A stretch of DNA of 64,000 nucleotides from Streptosporangium sp. NBC_01495 (GCF_036250735.1 NZ_CP109430.1:7006001-7070000), one strand, 5' to 3'; positions 34,386 to 43,615 are shown, counted from the stretch's first letter. The notes: generated by a model from the letters alone, not told the origin. Made by a program: numbers and translations.

Positions 34386-36692
34386 TCACGCCGAGCGTGC
34401 CGACCGGTGGCGGCGCAGGTATTCGGCGGTGAGCGAGTCCTGGCAGGCCAGGAGCTCCCGAGGGGTGCCGGTGAAGACGATCTCACCGCCGTTCCTGCCG
34501 CCGTCGGGGCCCAGGTCGACGATCCAGTCGGCGTGGGCGACGACGTCGAGGTTGTGTTCGATGACCACGACCGTGTTGCCCCTGTCGACCAGGCCGTTCA
34601 TCAGGGCGAGCAGGGTGTCCACGTCCGACATGTGCAGGCCGGTGGTGGGCTCGTCGAGGATGTAGACGCTGCTCGTGCGGTGCAGGTGGGTGGCGAGCTT
34701 GATGCGCTGCCGCTCGCCCCCGGACAGGGTGCTCAGCGGCTGTCCGAGGCTGAGGTAGTCGAGGCCGACCTCGGTGAGGGTGCGCAGCTTGGCGCGGAGC
34801 GCGGGCTCGTGGAAGAAGTCGGCGGCGACCTCGACCGGCATCTCCAGAACGTCGGCGATGGACGCCCCGCGTAGCTTGTGGACGAGCACCGCGTCGTTGA
34901 AGCGGCGGCCGTCGCAGGCCTCGCAGTGCGTGGTGACCGGGTCCATGTAGGCCAGCTCGGTGATGATCACGCCCTTGCCCTGGCACTCCGCGCACGCCCC
35001 GGTGGAGTTGAAGCTGAACAGCCCGGGAGCCACCCCGTTGGCCGTGGCGAACAGCTTGCGGATGGGATCCATCAGGGCCAGGTAGGTGGCCGGGGTGGAG
35101 CGGGAGGAGGCGGCGATGGCCGACTGGTCCACGAAGATCGCCTCGGGGTAGGCCCCGGCGAACACCTGCGCGATGAGCGTGCTCTTGCCCGATCCGGCCA
35201 CGCCGGTGACGGCGGTCAGCACCCCGGCCGGGATGTCCACCGAGACCTTCTTGAGGTTGTGCAGGTCGGCGTCGCGGATCGGCAGCGTGCCCCGCGCCGT
35301 CCTGAAGTCCTCCTTGACCTCGCCCGTGCGGCGCAGGCCCTGCCCGGTGAGGGTGCCGGCCTCCCGCAGGCGCGCGTACGTTCCCTCGAAGACGATCTCG
35401 CCGCCGTGTGTCCCGGCCCTGGGGCCGACGTCGACGACGTGGTCGGCGATCGCGATCACGTCGGGGTCGTGCTCGACGACGATCACCGTGTTGCCCTTGT
35501 CGCGCAGCGCGCGCAGCAGGTCGTTGAGCCTGCCCACGTCGCGCGGGTGCAGGCCGGTGCTGGGCTCGTCGAAGATGTAGGTCATCCCGGTCAGGCTGCT
35601 GCCCAGGTGCCGTACCAGCTTCAGCCGCTGGCCCTCGCCGCCGGACAGCGTGGCGGCGGCCCGGTCGAGGCTGAGGTAGCCGAGCCCGATCGCGGCCAGG
35701 CGCTCCAGGGCGCCGCGCGCCGCGGCGGCGATGGAGGCGGACGCGGGCTCGTCGAGCGTGGACAGCACCTCGATGAGGTCGCTGATCTGCATCCGGGCGT
35801 AGTCGGCGATGTTGCGCCCGCCGACGCGGGTGGCCAGCGCCGCCGGATTCAGCCGGTCGCCGTCGCAGGCGGGGCAGACGCCGTCGGTGACGAACTTCTG
35901 GATGCCCTCGCGGGTCCGCTCGCTCAGGGTGCTCAGGTCGCGCTTGACACCCAGCCTGGTGAAGCGGTCGACGATGCCCTCGTAGGCGATCTGGTACGAG
36001 CCGTTCTTCATGCTCAGCTGCACGGTGCCCTCGGAGCCGTGCAGCAGCGTCCGCCACTCCTGCTCGGTGTAGTCGCACAGGGGCTTGGCGGGGTCGAGCA
36101 GCTCGTAGTTGCCGTACACCTGCCACTCGGTGCCGCCGACCTTGTAGCCCGGCAGCAGGATCGCGCCCTCGTTCAGCGACTTCGTCCGGTCCAGCATCAG
36201 GTCGACGTCGGCCTGGACGGTCCTGCCCAGCCCGTCGCACTCGGTGCACATGCCCTGCGGGTCGTTGAAGGAGTAGGTGGAGACGAGCCCGTTGCCGTGC
36301 CTGGCGAACAGGGCCCGGATCATGGGGTAGATGTCGGTCATGGTGCCGACGGTGGAGCGGGCGTTGCCGCCCACCGGCTTCTGGTCGACGATCACCGGTG
36401 TCGTCAGGTTCTCGACGACGTCCGCCTGCGGGCGCTCGTACTTGGGCAGCTGGTTGCGGATGAACCAGGTGAAGGTGGCGTTGAGCTGGCGCTGCGCCTC
36501 CACGGCCACGGTGTCGAAGACGATGGACGACTTGCCAGAGCCCGAGACCCCGGTGAAGACCGTGATCCTGTCCTTCGGGATGGTCAGGGAGACGTCCTTG
36601 AGATTGTGCTCGCGGGCCCCGACGATCCGGATGCCGTCCTGCGCGGCCTCGGCCCGCGCTCGCGGTCCGGTCTTCTCATCGGTGACGGTCAC
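34386..36692 (-). CDS. UvrA-like ABC ATPase (DrrC-type drug resistance / UvrA paralogue)
   Basis: 768 aa. Two ABC modules: Walker A GVSGSGKSS and GVAGSGKST, signatures LSGGEGQRLKL and LSGGERQRIKL, Walker B FDEPSTGLHPRD and LDEPTTGLHMSD. Zinc-finger CxxC pairs in CTECDGLG, CPACDG, CAECQGKG and CEACDGRR. It is shorter than UvrA (about 950) and lacks part of the UvrB-binding region, as in DrrC of daunorubicin producers; no uvrB is nearby. GTG 36692 has GAGGAG 7 bases ahead and is chosen over the longer frame. Role in DNA repair or self-resistance to a DNA-binding drug is inferred. Confidence 0.88.
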   Translation of the reverse strand: MTVTDEKTGPRARAEAAQDGIRIVGAREHNLKDVSLTIPKDRITVFTGVSGSGKSSIVFDTVAVEAQRQLNATFTWFIRNQLPKYERPQADVVENLTTPVIVDQKPVGGNARSTVGTMTDIYPMIRALFARHGNGLVSTYSFNDPQGMCTECDGLGRTVQADVDLMLDRTKSLNEGAILLPGYKVGGTEWQVYGNYELLDPAKPLCDYTEQEWRTLLHGSEGTVQLSMKNGSYQIAYEGIVDRFTRLGVKRDLSTLSERTREGIQKFVTDGVCPACDGDRLNPAALATRVGGRNIADYARMQISDLIEVLSTLDEPASASIAAAARGALERLAAIGLGYLSLDRAAATLSGGEGQRLKLVRHLGSSLTGMTYIFDEPSTGLHPRDVGRLNDLLRALRDKGNTVIVVEHDPDVIAIADHVVDVGPRAGTHGGEIVFEGTYARLREAGTLTGQGLRRTGEVKEDFRTARGTLPIRDADLHNLKKVSVDIPAGVLTAVTGVAGSGKSTLIAQVFAGAYPEAIFVDQSAIAASSRSTPATYLALMDPIRKLFATANGVAPGLFSFNSTGACAECQGKGVIITELAYMDPVTTHCEACDGRRFNDAVLVHKLRGASIADVLEMPVEVAADFFHEPALRAKLRTLTEVGLDYLSLGQPLSTLSGGERQRIKLATHLHRTSSVYILDEPTTGLHMSDVDTLLALMNGLVDRGNTVVVIEHNLDVVAHADWIVDLGPDGGRNGGEIVFTGTPRELLACQDSLTAEYLRRHRSARSA

Positions 36693-36800
36693 GGGGCGAC
36701 TCCTCTTTCCTGCTCGCGCGGTGCGCGGGGGGCGTGAGATCCGGGCGTGCGGACTCATGGGCATGGGCGTACGTGACGGGCGGCGCCGAAGCGGGTGGCG

Positions 36801-36832
36801 CGTGCCGCACGGCGGATCCGCCGTGCGGCACG
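36801..36832 (-). terminator. 32-bp perfect palindrome between serine hydrolase and UvrA-like genes
   Basis: CGTGCCGCACGGCGGA and its exact complement with no extra loop bases, 10 bases after the serine hydrolase stop. As RNA it forms a very stable hairpin, so termination is the simplest reading. Confidence 0.7.
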
Positions 36833-36841
36833 GGCGGCACC

Positions 36842-37969
36842 CTAGCGGTCGCCACCGACATTCAGGACGAGCCCGCCGAGGGCGTCGAAGGTGGTGAAAT
36901 CCCCGCCGGAGACGAGGTTCTTGGTCACGGCGATCGCGATCCCGGTGGCCGTGTCTGCGTACGCGGCCGATCCGCCGCTGCCCGCCATGCCGAACAGGGT
37001 GGGGCTGTCGAGGAGCTGGGTGGCGCCGAGGGCGTACCCGAGGGATCTGGTGGTCGGGAAGGTGGTGACCTCGTCCACGCCACTGAACTCCACCGCGGTG
37101 ATCTCGCGGAGCCGTTCCGGCGAGACGAGCCTGACGCCGTCCACCTCGCCCAGCAGGGCGGCGTACATGCGGGCCACGGCGCGGGCGGACATGGTGCCGC
37201 CCGCCGGGATGTCGGAGGTCAGCACGTCGGCGCGGTTGCCGAAACCGGCGTCGGGCATCGCCGCCATCGGCGCCGCCGTGTAGCCGTCCACGACCTTGAA
37301 GAACGGGATGTCCGCGAACATCTCCGGAGACATCTCGAAATCACTCGGCGCGTCCTCCAGGCGGGCCAGCCTGCCCAGCTCGGACTCGGGGACACCGAAG
37401 AACAGCTCATCCGCCACCCCCAGCGGTCCGGCGACCTCCTCCCGCAGGACCTGGGAGATCGGCTTGCCGGTGGCCCGGCGGACGATCTCGCCGATGATGT
37501 AGCCGAACGACTGGGGGTGGTAGCCGGTCGCGGTGCCGGGCTCCCACCAGAGCCCGGCGTCGGCGATCGCCGCGCACATCTTCTCCCAGTCGCACAGGTC
37601 CTCGGGCGTGGTGTCCACCGGTACGCCGGGCACGCCCGTCGAGTGGGTCAGGGCGTGCCGCACGGTCGCGCGCTCCTTGCCGTGGGCGCCGAACTCCGGC
37701 CACAGCTCGACGATCGGCGTGTCGTAGCCGAAGACGCCCCGCTCCACGAGCACGTGCGCCACGGTCGAGGTGACGCCCTTGCCGGTCGAGGCGCTCCAGA
37801 ACGGGACGTCCGGCGTGACGAGGCGCCCGGTGGCCGGGTCGGCGACGCCCGCGACGACGTCGACCACCAGCTCGCCGTGCCGGTACGCGGCGACCTGCAG
37901 GCCCCGCTCGGCGCCGGACTCCACAAGCTTGTCGGCCGCTTCCTGGACCCGCTTCTGTATATCGTTCAT
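36842..37969 (-). CDS. beta-lactamase-fold serine hydrolase (class C/EstB-like)
   Basis: 375 aa. SxxK motif in FWSASTGKGVTS (about residue 59), the second-box tyrosine in GTATGYHPQSFGY, and a GSGGSAA third box near residue 335 close to HxG/KTG position. No signal peptide from the chosen ATG (AAGGGAAAG upstream), so cytoplasmic esterase/peptidase rather than a secreted beta-lactamase. Substrate unknown. Confidence 0.9.
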   Translation of the reverse strand: MNDIQKRVQEAADKLVESGAERGLQVAAYRHGELVVDVVAGVADPATGRLVTPDVPFWSASTGKGVTSTVAHVLVERGVFGYDTPIVELWPEFGAHGKERATVRHALTHSTGVPGVPVDTTPEDLCDWEKMCAAIADAGLWWEPGTATGYHPQSFGYIIGEIVRRATGKPISQVLREEVAGPLGVADELFFGVPESELGRLARLEDAPSDFEMSPEMFADIPFFKVVDGYTAAPMAAMPDAGFGNRADVLTSDIPAGGTMSARAVARMYAALLGEVDGVRLVSPERLREITAVEFSGVDEVTTFPTTRSLGYALGATQLLDSPTLFGMAGSGGSAAYADTATGIAIAVTKNLVSGGDFTTFDALGGLVLNVGGDR

Positions 37970-38128
37970 GTTCTTTCCCTTCGCGATGAGGCGTGTGACC
38001 TGTACGACGGCGGGACGCCGCAAAAGGAATCGGTCCGGGGTCCGGCGCCGCCGGGAAAAAGAAGAGACGTCGTGTCCCACGCCCTCCGGACGGCGCCGGG
38101 ACGCTGTTCCGGCCGCCCCCGACCGGGA

Positions 38129-38186
38129 GAACCGGCATCGTCCGGGTCCCCGGAACGAAAGAACCGGCATCCTCCGGGTCCCCGGA
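38129..38186. repeat. 27-bp direct repeat
   Basis: AGAACCGGCATC followed by YTCCGGGTCCCCGGA at 38129-38155 and 38160-38186, one difference. Between the cupin gene and the serine hydrolase. Confidence 0.8.
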
Positions 38187-38194
38187 CCGGGAGA

Positions 38195-38497
38195 TCAGCG
38201 CCGCGCGGGTCGCCGGGAGATCGCGAGCAGGACGGCGGGCTCCCGTCCCGGATTGTGCAGGGCGCGCACCGGCAGCCCCTCCAGCCACAGCACGTCGCCG
38301 CGCCCGAAAGCCCGGCGACCGCCGTCGGAGCAGACCAGCTCGATCCGCCCGCGCTCCAGCAGGACGATCGCCCCCCGCCACTCGGCTTCGTCGTAGACGC
38401 GCGAGCCGCCGGGCTCGACCACGACCGTCCGCACGTCGAACGACGGCCCGAACCGCCCGGGAAGCGAGGGCGCCGGGTTCCCGCCGGCGCCCGTCAC
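38195..38497 (-). CDS. small cupin-fold protein coupled to the sigma factor
   Basis: 100 aa from a GTG at 38497 that overlaps the sigma factor stop (GTGA). Sequence FDVRTVVVEPGGSRVYDEAEWRGAI and FGRGDVLWLEGLPVRAL follows the cupin pattern of two beta motifs, with weak metal ligands (no full HxH). The overlap makes co-translation with the sigma factor very likely. Might sense a ligand for that system, but nothing in the sequence shows which. Confidence 0.75.
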   Translation of the reverse strand: MTGAGGNPAPSLPGRFGPSFDVRTVVVEPGGSRVYDEAEWRGAIVLLERGRIELVCSDGGRRAFGRGDVLWLEGLPVRALHNPGREPAVLLAISRRPARR

Positions 38498-39540
38498 AGC
38501 GTCTGGGGAAGATCGAAAGCCGGGAAGATCTCGGCGCCGAAGGTCGTGACCTGGGTCACCAGCCCGTCCTCGACGCGCAGGACACCGAGCCACGAGCCGT
38601 GGTACTCGGACTCGCCGGGACGCCTGACGTACGCCGCCGCGGCGGGCTGCCGGTTGGCGCGGGTGGGCAGGACGCGCCAGTCTCCCCACGCCTCGGGGCC
38701 GACCATCGCCGGGCGCCACGCGTCGACGATCGACGGCCCTCCCAGGATCCAGATCGGCGCCGGCGGCATCGACTGCCACGCGTCCGCGCGCAGCACCCCC
38801 GCCAGGATCGCGGGATCCGCCTGCTCGACGGCGTCGATGTAGCGCTGCAGCACCGCGCGTTCCTCACCGGTCGGATCCGAGGACGGCGCCCACTCCAGCC
38901 GTCGCGCGGGCAGGTGCTCCCTCATCGTCGACCGCGCCCGCTGCAGGGTGCTCTTCACCGAGACGACGCTCACCTCCAGCAGCGCGGCGGCCTCCTGCGC
39001 CGACCAGCCGAGCACGTCGCGCAGGATCAGCACCACCCGCTGCCGGGGAGGCAGGTGCTGGATGGCGGCCATGAACGCCAGTTCGATCGTCTCCTTGGCG
39101 ACCACGGCGGCGTCCGGCTCGGCACCGGCGGGCGCGGCCGGCTCCAGGAGACGGTCCGGGTAGGGGCGCAGCCAGAAGACCTCGGTCGACGACGGCGACG
39201 GCACACCGGCGGTGGCCAGTACCGGCGCCTCGCGCGGGCGCGGGCCGCGCGGGTGGCGGTCGAGGAAGTCCAGGCACGCGTTGGTCGCGATCCGGTACAG
39301 CCAGGCCCTGAACGTCGAGCGCCCCTGGAAACTCTCCCTCTTGCGCCAGGCGCGCAGGAACGTCTCCTGCACCATGTCCTCCGACTCCTCGAACGAGCCG
39401 AGCATCCGGTAGCAGTGCACCCGCAGCTCCCGCCGGTACCTCTCCGCGAGCGCGCCGAACGCCGGCTCGTCACCCGCCAGCGCGGCGGCCAGGACCTCGC
39501 CGTCCTCCAGCCGCTCCTGGCCTGTCTCGTCCTTCGTCAC
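38494..39540 (-). CDS. ECF-type RNA polymerase sigma factor with SnoaL-like C-terminal domain
   Basis: 348 aa. Region 2 (ALAERYRRELRVHCYRMLGSFEESEDMVQETFLRAWRKR) and region 4 (HLPPRQRVVLILRDVLGWSAQEAAALLEVSVVSVKSTLQRAR) are intact. Residues about 215-345 form a SnoaL/NTF2-like extension (RYIDAVEQADPAILAGVL), as in the TIGR02960/SigJ-like ECF groups, where the extension tunes activity in place of an anti-sigma factor. GTG 39540 has GGGAGG nearby. The region upstream to the RDD gene has no other gene. Confidence 0.92.
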   Translation of the reverse strand: MTKDETGQERLEDGEVLAAALAGDEPAFGALAERYRRELRVHCYRMLGSFEESEDMVQETFLRAWRKRESFQGRSTFRAWLYRIATNACLDFLDRHPRGPRPREAPVLATAGVPSPSSTEVFWLRPYPDRLLEPAAPAGAEPDAAVVAKETIELAFMAAIQHLPPRQRVVLILRDVLGWSAQEAAALLEVSVVSVKSTLQRARSTMREHLPARRLEWAPSSDPTGEERAVLQRYIDAVEQADPAILAGVLRADAWQSMPPAPIWILGGPSIVDAWRPAMVGPEAWGDWRVLPTRANRQPAAAAYVRRPGESEYHGSWLGVLRVEDGLVTQVTTFGAEIFPAFDLPQTL

Positions 39541-39752
39541 GACCTCGTACCTCCCGTACGGCGTCCCGCCCGGCGCGGGCGCCCACGGTATGACGGCCAG
39601 CGGCCTGAAAAGGAATCGGCGCCGGGCCGGGCACAGGGACGAGCGCGGGGTGAGCGCGGGTACGGACGAGGGTAGTGCGGGCGCGATCACGAGCGCGGGG
39701 CGACGCCGGGGAAGGGAAGAGGTGAGAGTGGGAAACCGGTTACGGGGCCGAC

Positions 39753-40214
39753 TCAGAGACGTACGACCACGGTGTTCGCCGCGCGGTCGTGCAGGCCGCG
39801 CTGGTCGCGGTCCCAGACGAGGGCGGGCACGGCCAGGCAGAGCAGGAAGGTCCGTACCAGCACGGAGACGAGCCCGGGGGCGCCGCCGCCGAGCGCGGCG
39901 ACCCGAACGCCGAGCAGGCGCATCCCGAAGGTCATCCCCATGGTGCCCACCAGCAGGAGGTATTCGGCGGCGAGGACGAGGACCGGGACCCAGGGCGCCG
40001 CGGTGGCGTCGATCCGCAGGAGTCCCTGGGTGATGGCCCAGGTGCAGATCAGCCAGTCGATCAGGAGGGCGCCGATCCTGCGGCCGAACCCGGCCACCGA
40101 GCCGCTGCCCTCCCTGGGCAGCCCGAGCCGCTCCCCCGGGTAGCCGAGATCGACTCCGGCGGACCTGACGCCGCCGAGCCAGGTCTGGGTCCAACGCGGC
40201 TGCTTGCTGCTCAT
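39753..40214 (-). CDS. RDD-family membrane protein
   Basis: 153 aa. RDD hallmarks: GFGRRIGALLIDWLICTW, GMTFGMRLLGVRV and the closing WDRDQRGLHDRAANTVVV. Three predicted membrane helices. RDD proteins are of largely unknown function, some linked to ion exchange. Divergent from the gene at 40338. Confidence 0.92.
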   Translation of the reverse strand: MSSKQPRWTQTWLGGVRSAGVDLGYPGERLGLPREGSGSVAGFGRRIGALLIDWLICTWAITQGLLRIDATAAPWVPVLVLAAEYLLLVGTMGMTFGMRLLGVRVAALGGGAPGLVSVLVRTFLLCLAVPALVWDRDQRGLHDRAANTVVVRL

Positions 40215-40337
40215 GCCTCCAACGGTAGCCGCCCTGGACGCCGCCCCCGCATCCGCCCGGACCCGCTACCGGTATCACGCGAAAGCCGTGGATCATGTGT
40301 ATCCGCATCCCCTGAGAGCATCCCCCGGAGAATCCCT

Positions 40338-41360
40338 GTGTCTGACATCGACGACATCGACGAGCGCTTCAAAGCGCTCACGGCTCAGATCAACGAGCGG
40401 GAACGCAAGCGGATGAGCAAGGCCATCGCACAGGAGCGGGTGCGGCATCCCCGTCTCCGGCGGCGCCGGAGGCTGCGGAACACGGCGATCGTCGTGGCCG
40501 TACTGGTAGCGGCGGCAGGGGTGTTCGTCATCTACCGGCCGGATGTCGTCGACCGGGTCCGTACCACCGTCTCCGACCGCCTCTCGGGTCCGGCGACCGG
40601 AGAGACCACCGAGACTGCTGAGCCCGCTGAGACGGCACGCGAGGAACCGGTGGAGGTCTCCCCCTTCGTCGGCTCGCCCGCCCAGAAGTACGCCGACGGC
40701 GCCAAGGGGCTGGTCATGCCGCGGCCCAGGGCGATGGGCGGGCTGAACCGCAAAGAGGTGTCCGCTGCCCTGGGGCACGCGAGAAAACTCCTCATGGCCT
40801 CGCACCTGGACCGGAAGGTGCTGATGGGCGGCAGGCCAGAGAAACTGATCCGGCTGCTGGATCCGGAGCAACGCGCGCCGTTCGTCAAGGGACTCAAGAA
40901 ACCCGACAAGAAGAAGGGGTACTACAGCCGGGAGTGGGTGACGAGCCTGGCACCGAAGAGCGCCGAACTCGTCAGCGAGACCTTCAAGGTCCACGGCAGG
41001 CCCCGGCTGTCGGCCTTCAGGGAGAACGGTCTCCGGGGCGTCCGGGTCAAGGTCAACTACCTGTTCGTGTACGCGATCCGGCGGCCAGGCCGGCCGGACA
41101 CCCTGACGAGGCTCGTCGCGCACAACATCGGCACACTGGACGCGTGGAGAGAAGGCGGCCGGTTGCGTTTCTGGGTCACCCACTGGAACGGCGGGGGTGT
41201 CGCCCCGGCGCGGTGCGATATCGACGACGGATTCGTACACCCGTTCTATCCGGACTCGGCGCCCGACAGGAAGCTGACCGCCGACGGCCCGGCCGTGGAC
41301 CCCTACTCACTCGACGAGGGCACGTCGGAGGGCTGCCGCGTACTGAAGTCGGATACGTGA
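40338..41360 (+). CDS. hypothetical membrane-anchored extracytoplasmic protein
   Basis: 340 aa, not recognised. An N-terminal basic cytoplasmic region (NERERKRMSKAIAQERVRHPRLRRRRR), one transmembrane helix (NTAIVVAVLVAAAGVFVIY, about 53-71), a Thr/Glu-rich spacer, then an extracytoplasmic domain containing ALGHARKLLMASHLDRKVLMGG, a KVHGRPRLSAFRENGLRGVRVKVNYLFVYA core and a C-terminal FWVTHWNGGGVAPARCDIDDGF with Cys near the end. GTG with GGAG 7 bases ahead. Similar-looking proteins in actinobacteria are hypothetical; no enzyme motif seen. Confidence 0.8.
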   Translation: MSDIDDIDERFKALTAQINERERKRMSKAIAQERVRHPRLRRRRRLRNTAIVVAVLVAAAGVFVIYRPDVVDRVRTTVSDRLSGPATGETTETAEPAETAREEPVEVSPFVGSPAQKYADGAKGLVMPRPRAMGGLNRKEVSAALGHARKLLMASHLDRKVLMGGRPEKLIRLLDPEQRAPFVKGLKKPDKKKGYYSREWVTSLAPKSAELVSETFKVHGRPRLSAFRENGLRGVRVKVNYLFVYAIRRPGRPDTLTRLVAHNIGTLDAWREGGRLRFWVTHWNGGGVAPARCDIDDGFVHPFYPDSAPDRKLTADGPAVDPYSLDEGTSEGCRVLKSDT

Positions 41361-41433
41361 AACTCGGGTAAAGGTAAGACCCGCCATACCCGTCCAGAGC
41401 GGACTTGAGGACTACCGTGGAGGCGACTTTCGC

Positions 41434-41471
41434 TTAACACGGGCGAAACAAACGAGACACGGGGCGGTAAC
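41434..41471 (+). promoter_or_regulatory. GlnR-binding site upstream of glnA
   Basis: TTAAC-n6-GAAAC-n6-GACAC-n6-GTAAC: four 5-mers at exact 11-base spacing, matching the actinobacterial GlnR a/b-site arrangement (gTnAC-n6-GaAAC, twice) with one mismatch in each of three sites. It ends 48 bases before the glnA start; a CATACT -10 at about 41480 follows. Confidence 0.82.
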
Positions 41472-41519
41472 GGCACAGGCATACTTTCGGTCTGTTAGCC
41501 CGTCCCATGGGAGGTTCGC

Positions 41520-42944
41520 GTGTTCAACTCCGCCGACGACGTCCTGAAGTTCATCAAGGACGAAGGGGTGCAGTTCGTTGACGTCAGGTTCACCGACCTG
41601 CCGGGGACGACGCACCATTTCACGTTCCCCTCGGAGAACTTCGGAGCCGGTGTCTTCACCGACGGCCTGATGTTCGACGGATCGTCGATCCGCGGGTTCC
41701 AGGCCATTCACGAGTCGGACATGCTGCTGCTGCCCGACCCGTCCACGGCCGTGCTCGACCCGTTCAGGCAGCACAAGACGCTCAACATCAACTTCTTCGT
41801 GCACGACCCGCTGACGGGTGAGGCCTACAGCCGCGACCCGCGCAACGTCGCCCGCAAGGCGGAGGAGTATCTCAAGGGCACCGGGATCGCCGACACGGTC
41901 TACTTCGGCCCCGAGGCCGAGTTCTACATCTTCGACGACGTGCGGTTCGAGACCAACGCCCACTCGAGCTACTACCACATCGACTCGATCGAGGGCGCCT
42001 GGAACAGCGGCAAGGCCCAGGACGGCGGCAACCTCGGTTACAAGCCGCGCTTCAAGGGCGGCTACTTCCCGGTCCCGCCGATGGACCACTTCACCGACCT
42101 GCGCTCGGAGATGGTCCGCAAGCTCATCGACGCCGGGATCGACGTCGAGATGCAGCACCACGAGGTGGGCACGGCCGGTCAGGCGGAGATCGACTTCCGG
42201 TTCAACACGCTGCTCAAGGCCGCCGACACCCTGATGCTGTACAAGTACATCGTCAAGAGCACGGCCCTGGAGCACGGCCACACGGTCACCTTCATGCCCA
42301 AGCCGATCTTCGGTGACAACGGCTCCGGCATGCACTGCCACCAGTCGCTCTGGAAGGACGGCGAGCCGCTCTTCTACGACGAGGTCGGCTACGCGGGCCT
42401 GTCCGACACCGCCCGCTACTACATCGGCGGCCTGCTCAAGCACGCCCCGTCGCTGCTGGCGTTCACCAACCCGACGGTCAACTCCTACCACCGTCTGGTG
42501 CCCGGCTACGAGGCCCCGGTCAACCTGGTCTACTCCCAGCGCAACCGCTCGGCGTGCATCCGCATCCCGATCACGGGCTCCAACCCGAAGGCCAAGCGCA
42601 TCGAGTTCCGGGTCCCCGACCCCTCCTGCAACCCGTACTTCGCCTTCGCCGCCCAGCTCATGGCGGGCATCGACGGCATCCGCAACAAGATCGAGCCGGT
42701 CGAGCCGGTCGACAAGGACCTCTACGAGCTTCCCCCGGAGGAGGCCCGCAACATCCCGCAGGTCCCGGGCTCGCTCGACGCCGTGCTCGCGGCCCTGGAG
42801 GCCGACCACGAGTACCTGCTGGAGGGCGGCGTGTTCACGCCGGACCTGATCGAGACCTGGATCGCCTACAAGCGCGAGAACGAGATCGACCCGATCCGCC
42901 TGCGCCCGCACCCCCACGAGTTCGAGCTCTACTACGACGTCTGA
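41520..42944 (+). CDS. glnA: glutamine synthetase, type I (GlnA)
   Basis: 474 aa dodecameric GS-I beta enzyme. Motifs: DGSSIRGFQAIHESDM, PEAEFYIFDDV, MQHHEVGTAGQAEIDFRF, GDNGSGMHCHQSLW and NRSACIRIP. The adenylylation tyrosine is present in KDLYELPPEE near residue 403, and the adenylyltransferase glnE lies 14 kb downstream, so activity is controlled covalently as well as by GlnR. GTG with GGGAGG at 6 bases. Confidence 0.97.
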   Translation: MFNSADDVLKFIKDEGVQFVDVRFTDLPGTTHHFTFPSENFGAGVFTDGLMFDGSSIRGFQAIHESDMLLLPDPSTAVLDPFRQHKTLNINFFVHDPLTGEAYSRDPRNVARKAEEYLKGTGIADTVYFGPEAEFYIFDDVRFETNAHSSYYHIDSIEGAWNSGKAQDGGNLGYKPRFKGGYFPVPPMDHFTDLRSEMVRKLIDAGIDVEMQHHEVGTAGQAEIDFRFNTLLKAADTLMLYKYIVKSTALEHGHTVTFMPKPIFGDNGSGMHCHQSLWKDGEPLFYDEVGYAGLSDTARYYIGGLLKHAPSLLAFTNPTVNSYHRLVPGYEAPVNLVYSQRNRSACIRIPITGSNPKAKRIEFRVPDPSCNPYFAFAAQLMAGIDGIRNKIEPVEPVDKDLYELPPEEARNIPQVPGSLDAVLAALEADHEYLLEGGVFTPDLIETWIAYKRENEIDPIRLRPHPHEFELYYDV

Positions 42945-42987
42945 GCAATCAAGCTTCTGACCTGGGGAAACGCTGACGGTTAACCCG

Positions 42988-43007
42988 CCAGGGCACATCC
43001 AGGGCAC
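42988..43007. repeat. 9-bp direct repeat at the glnA/island border
   Basis: CCAGGGCAC-AT-CCAGGGCAC, abutting the integrase stop. Short direct repeats beside an integrase gene can be arm-type sites, but no matching right-end copy was found. Confidence 0.4.
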
Positions 43008-43358
43008 TCAGGCGTCCCGCGAAAGGCCGTCGACCGTCCCTCCGTTGAGGGCACGCTCGGCGGCCTTTCGCATGCGCTCCTCCCTCGACGGCATGAAGTG
43101 CGTGTAGGTCCGCAGCGTGAACCCGGGATCCTCGTGGCCGAGGAACCCGGCGAGGCTGCGAATGTCCCCCTCCGCCAGGAGCACGCTCGCGAAGTGATGC
43201 CGCAGGGCGTGAAAGCCCTCTTCCCCGCTCTCGATCCACCGGCGAGTCCCGATCCCGCGTGCCGGGATGACTCCCCCGGCTTCGAGGGCCGGTTTCCAGA
43301 TGAACGAGTTGAAGTGGTTCCGGTTCATCGCCTGAGCTTCCCCCCGCAGGACGGACAC
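43008..43358 (-). pseudogene. truncated tyrosine integrase (C-terminal catalytic part)
   Basis: About 116 residues. Carries the C-terminal signature of phage/ICE integrases: FHALRHHFASVLLAEG (His-x-x-Arg), LGHEDPGFTLRTYTHF with the active tyrosine, but no N-terminal or first catalytic arginine segment. Normal length is 380-420 aa. The 5' part is missing where IS-like sequence begins near 43359. A decayed mobilisation gene next to the accessory island. Confidence 0.85.
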
Positions 43359-43401
43359 GTTGTCTGAGTCGACCTTGTGTCGACCGGGAAGGAAGAGACC
43401 C

Positions 43402-43560
43402 GTGCCCGCACCTCACCCGCCTGAGTTTCGTGAGCGCGCCGTCGCGCCGGCCCGACTCGGCGACAAACCGATCATCACTCTGGCCCAAGAATTGGGAATC
43501 AGCCGCTCCTGCCTGCGAAATTGGCCAGCCCAGACCGGCATGATCCTTCAACTGCCGTAA
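43402..43560 (+). pseudogene. IS3-family transposase OrfA fragment
   Basis: GTG 43402 (AAGGAAGAG ahead) gives HPPEFRERAVAPARLGDKPI then LAQELGISRSCLRNW, the helix-turn-helix start of IS3-type OrfA. After NWPAQ the sequence diverges and stops at 43560; the usual remaining 45-60 codons and all of OrfB are absent. The unexpected Pro in NWPAQ and AVAPAR also mark decay. Confidence 0.8.
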
Positions 43561-43615
43561 CTCCCACCTTTCAAGGTCAGCAGCAAAGTGCCCATAAGGG
43601 ACTATTCATGTCATA

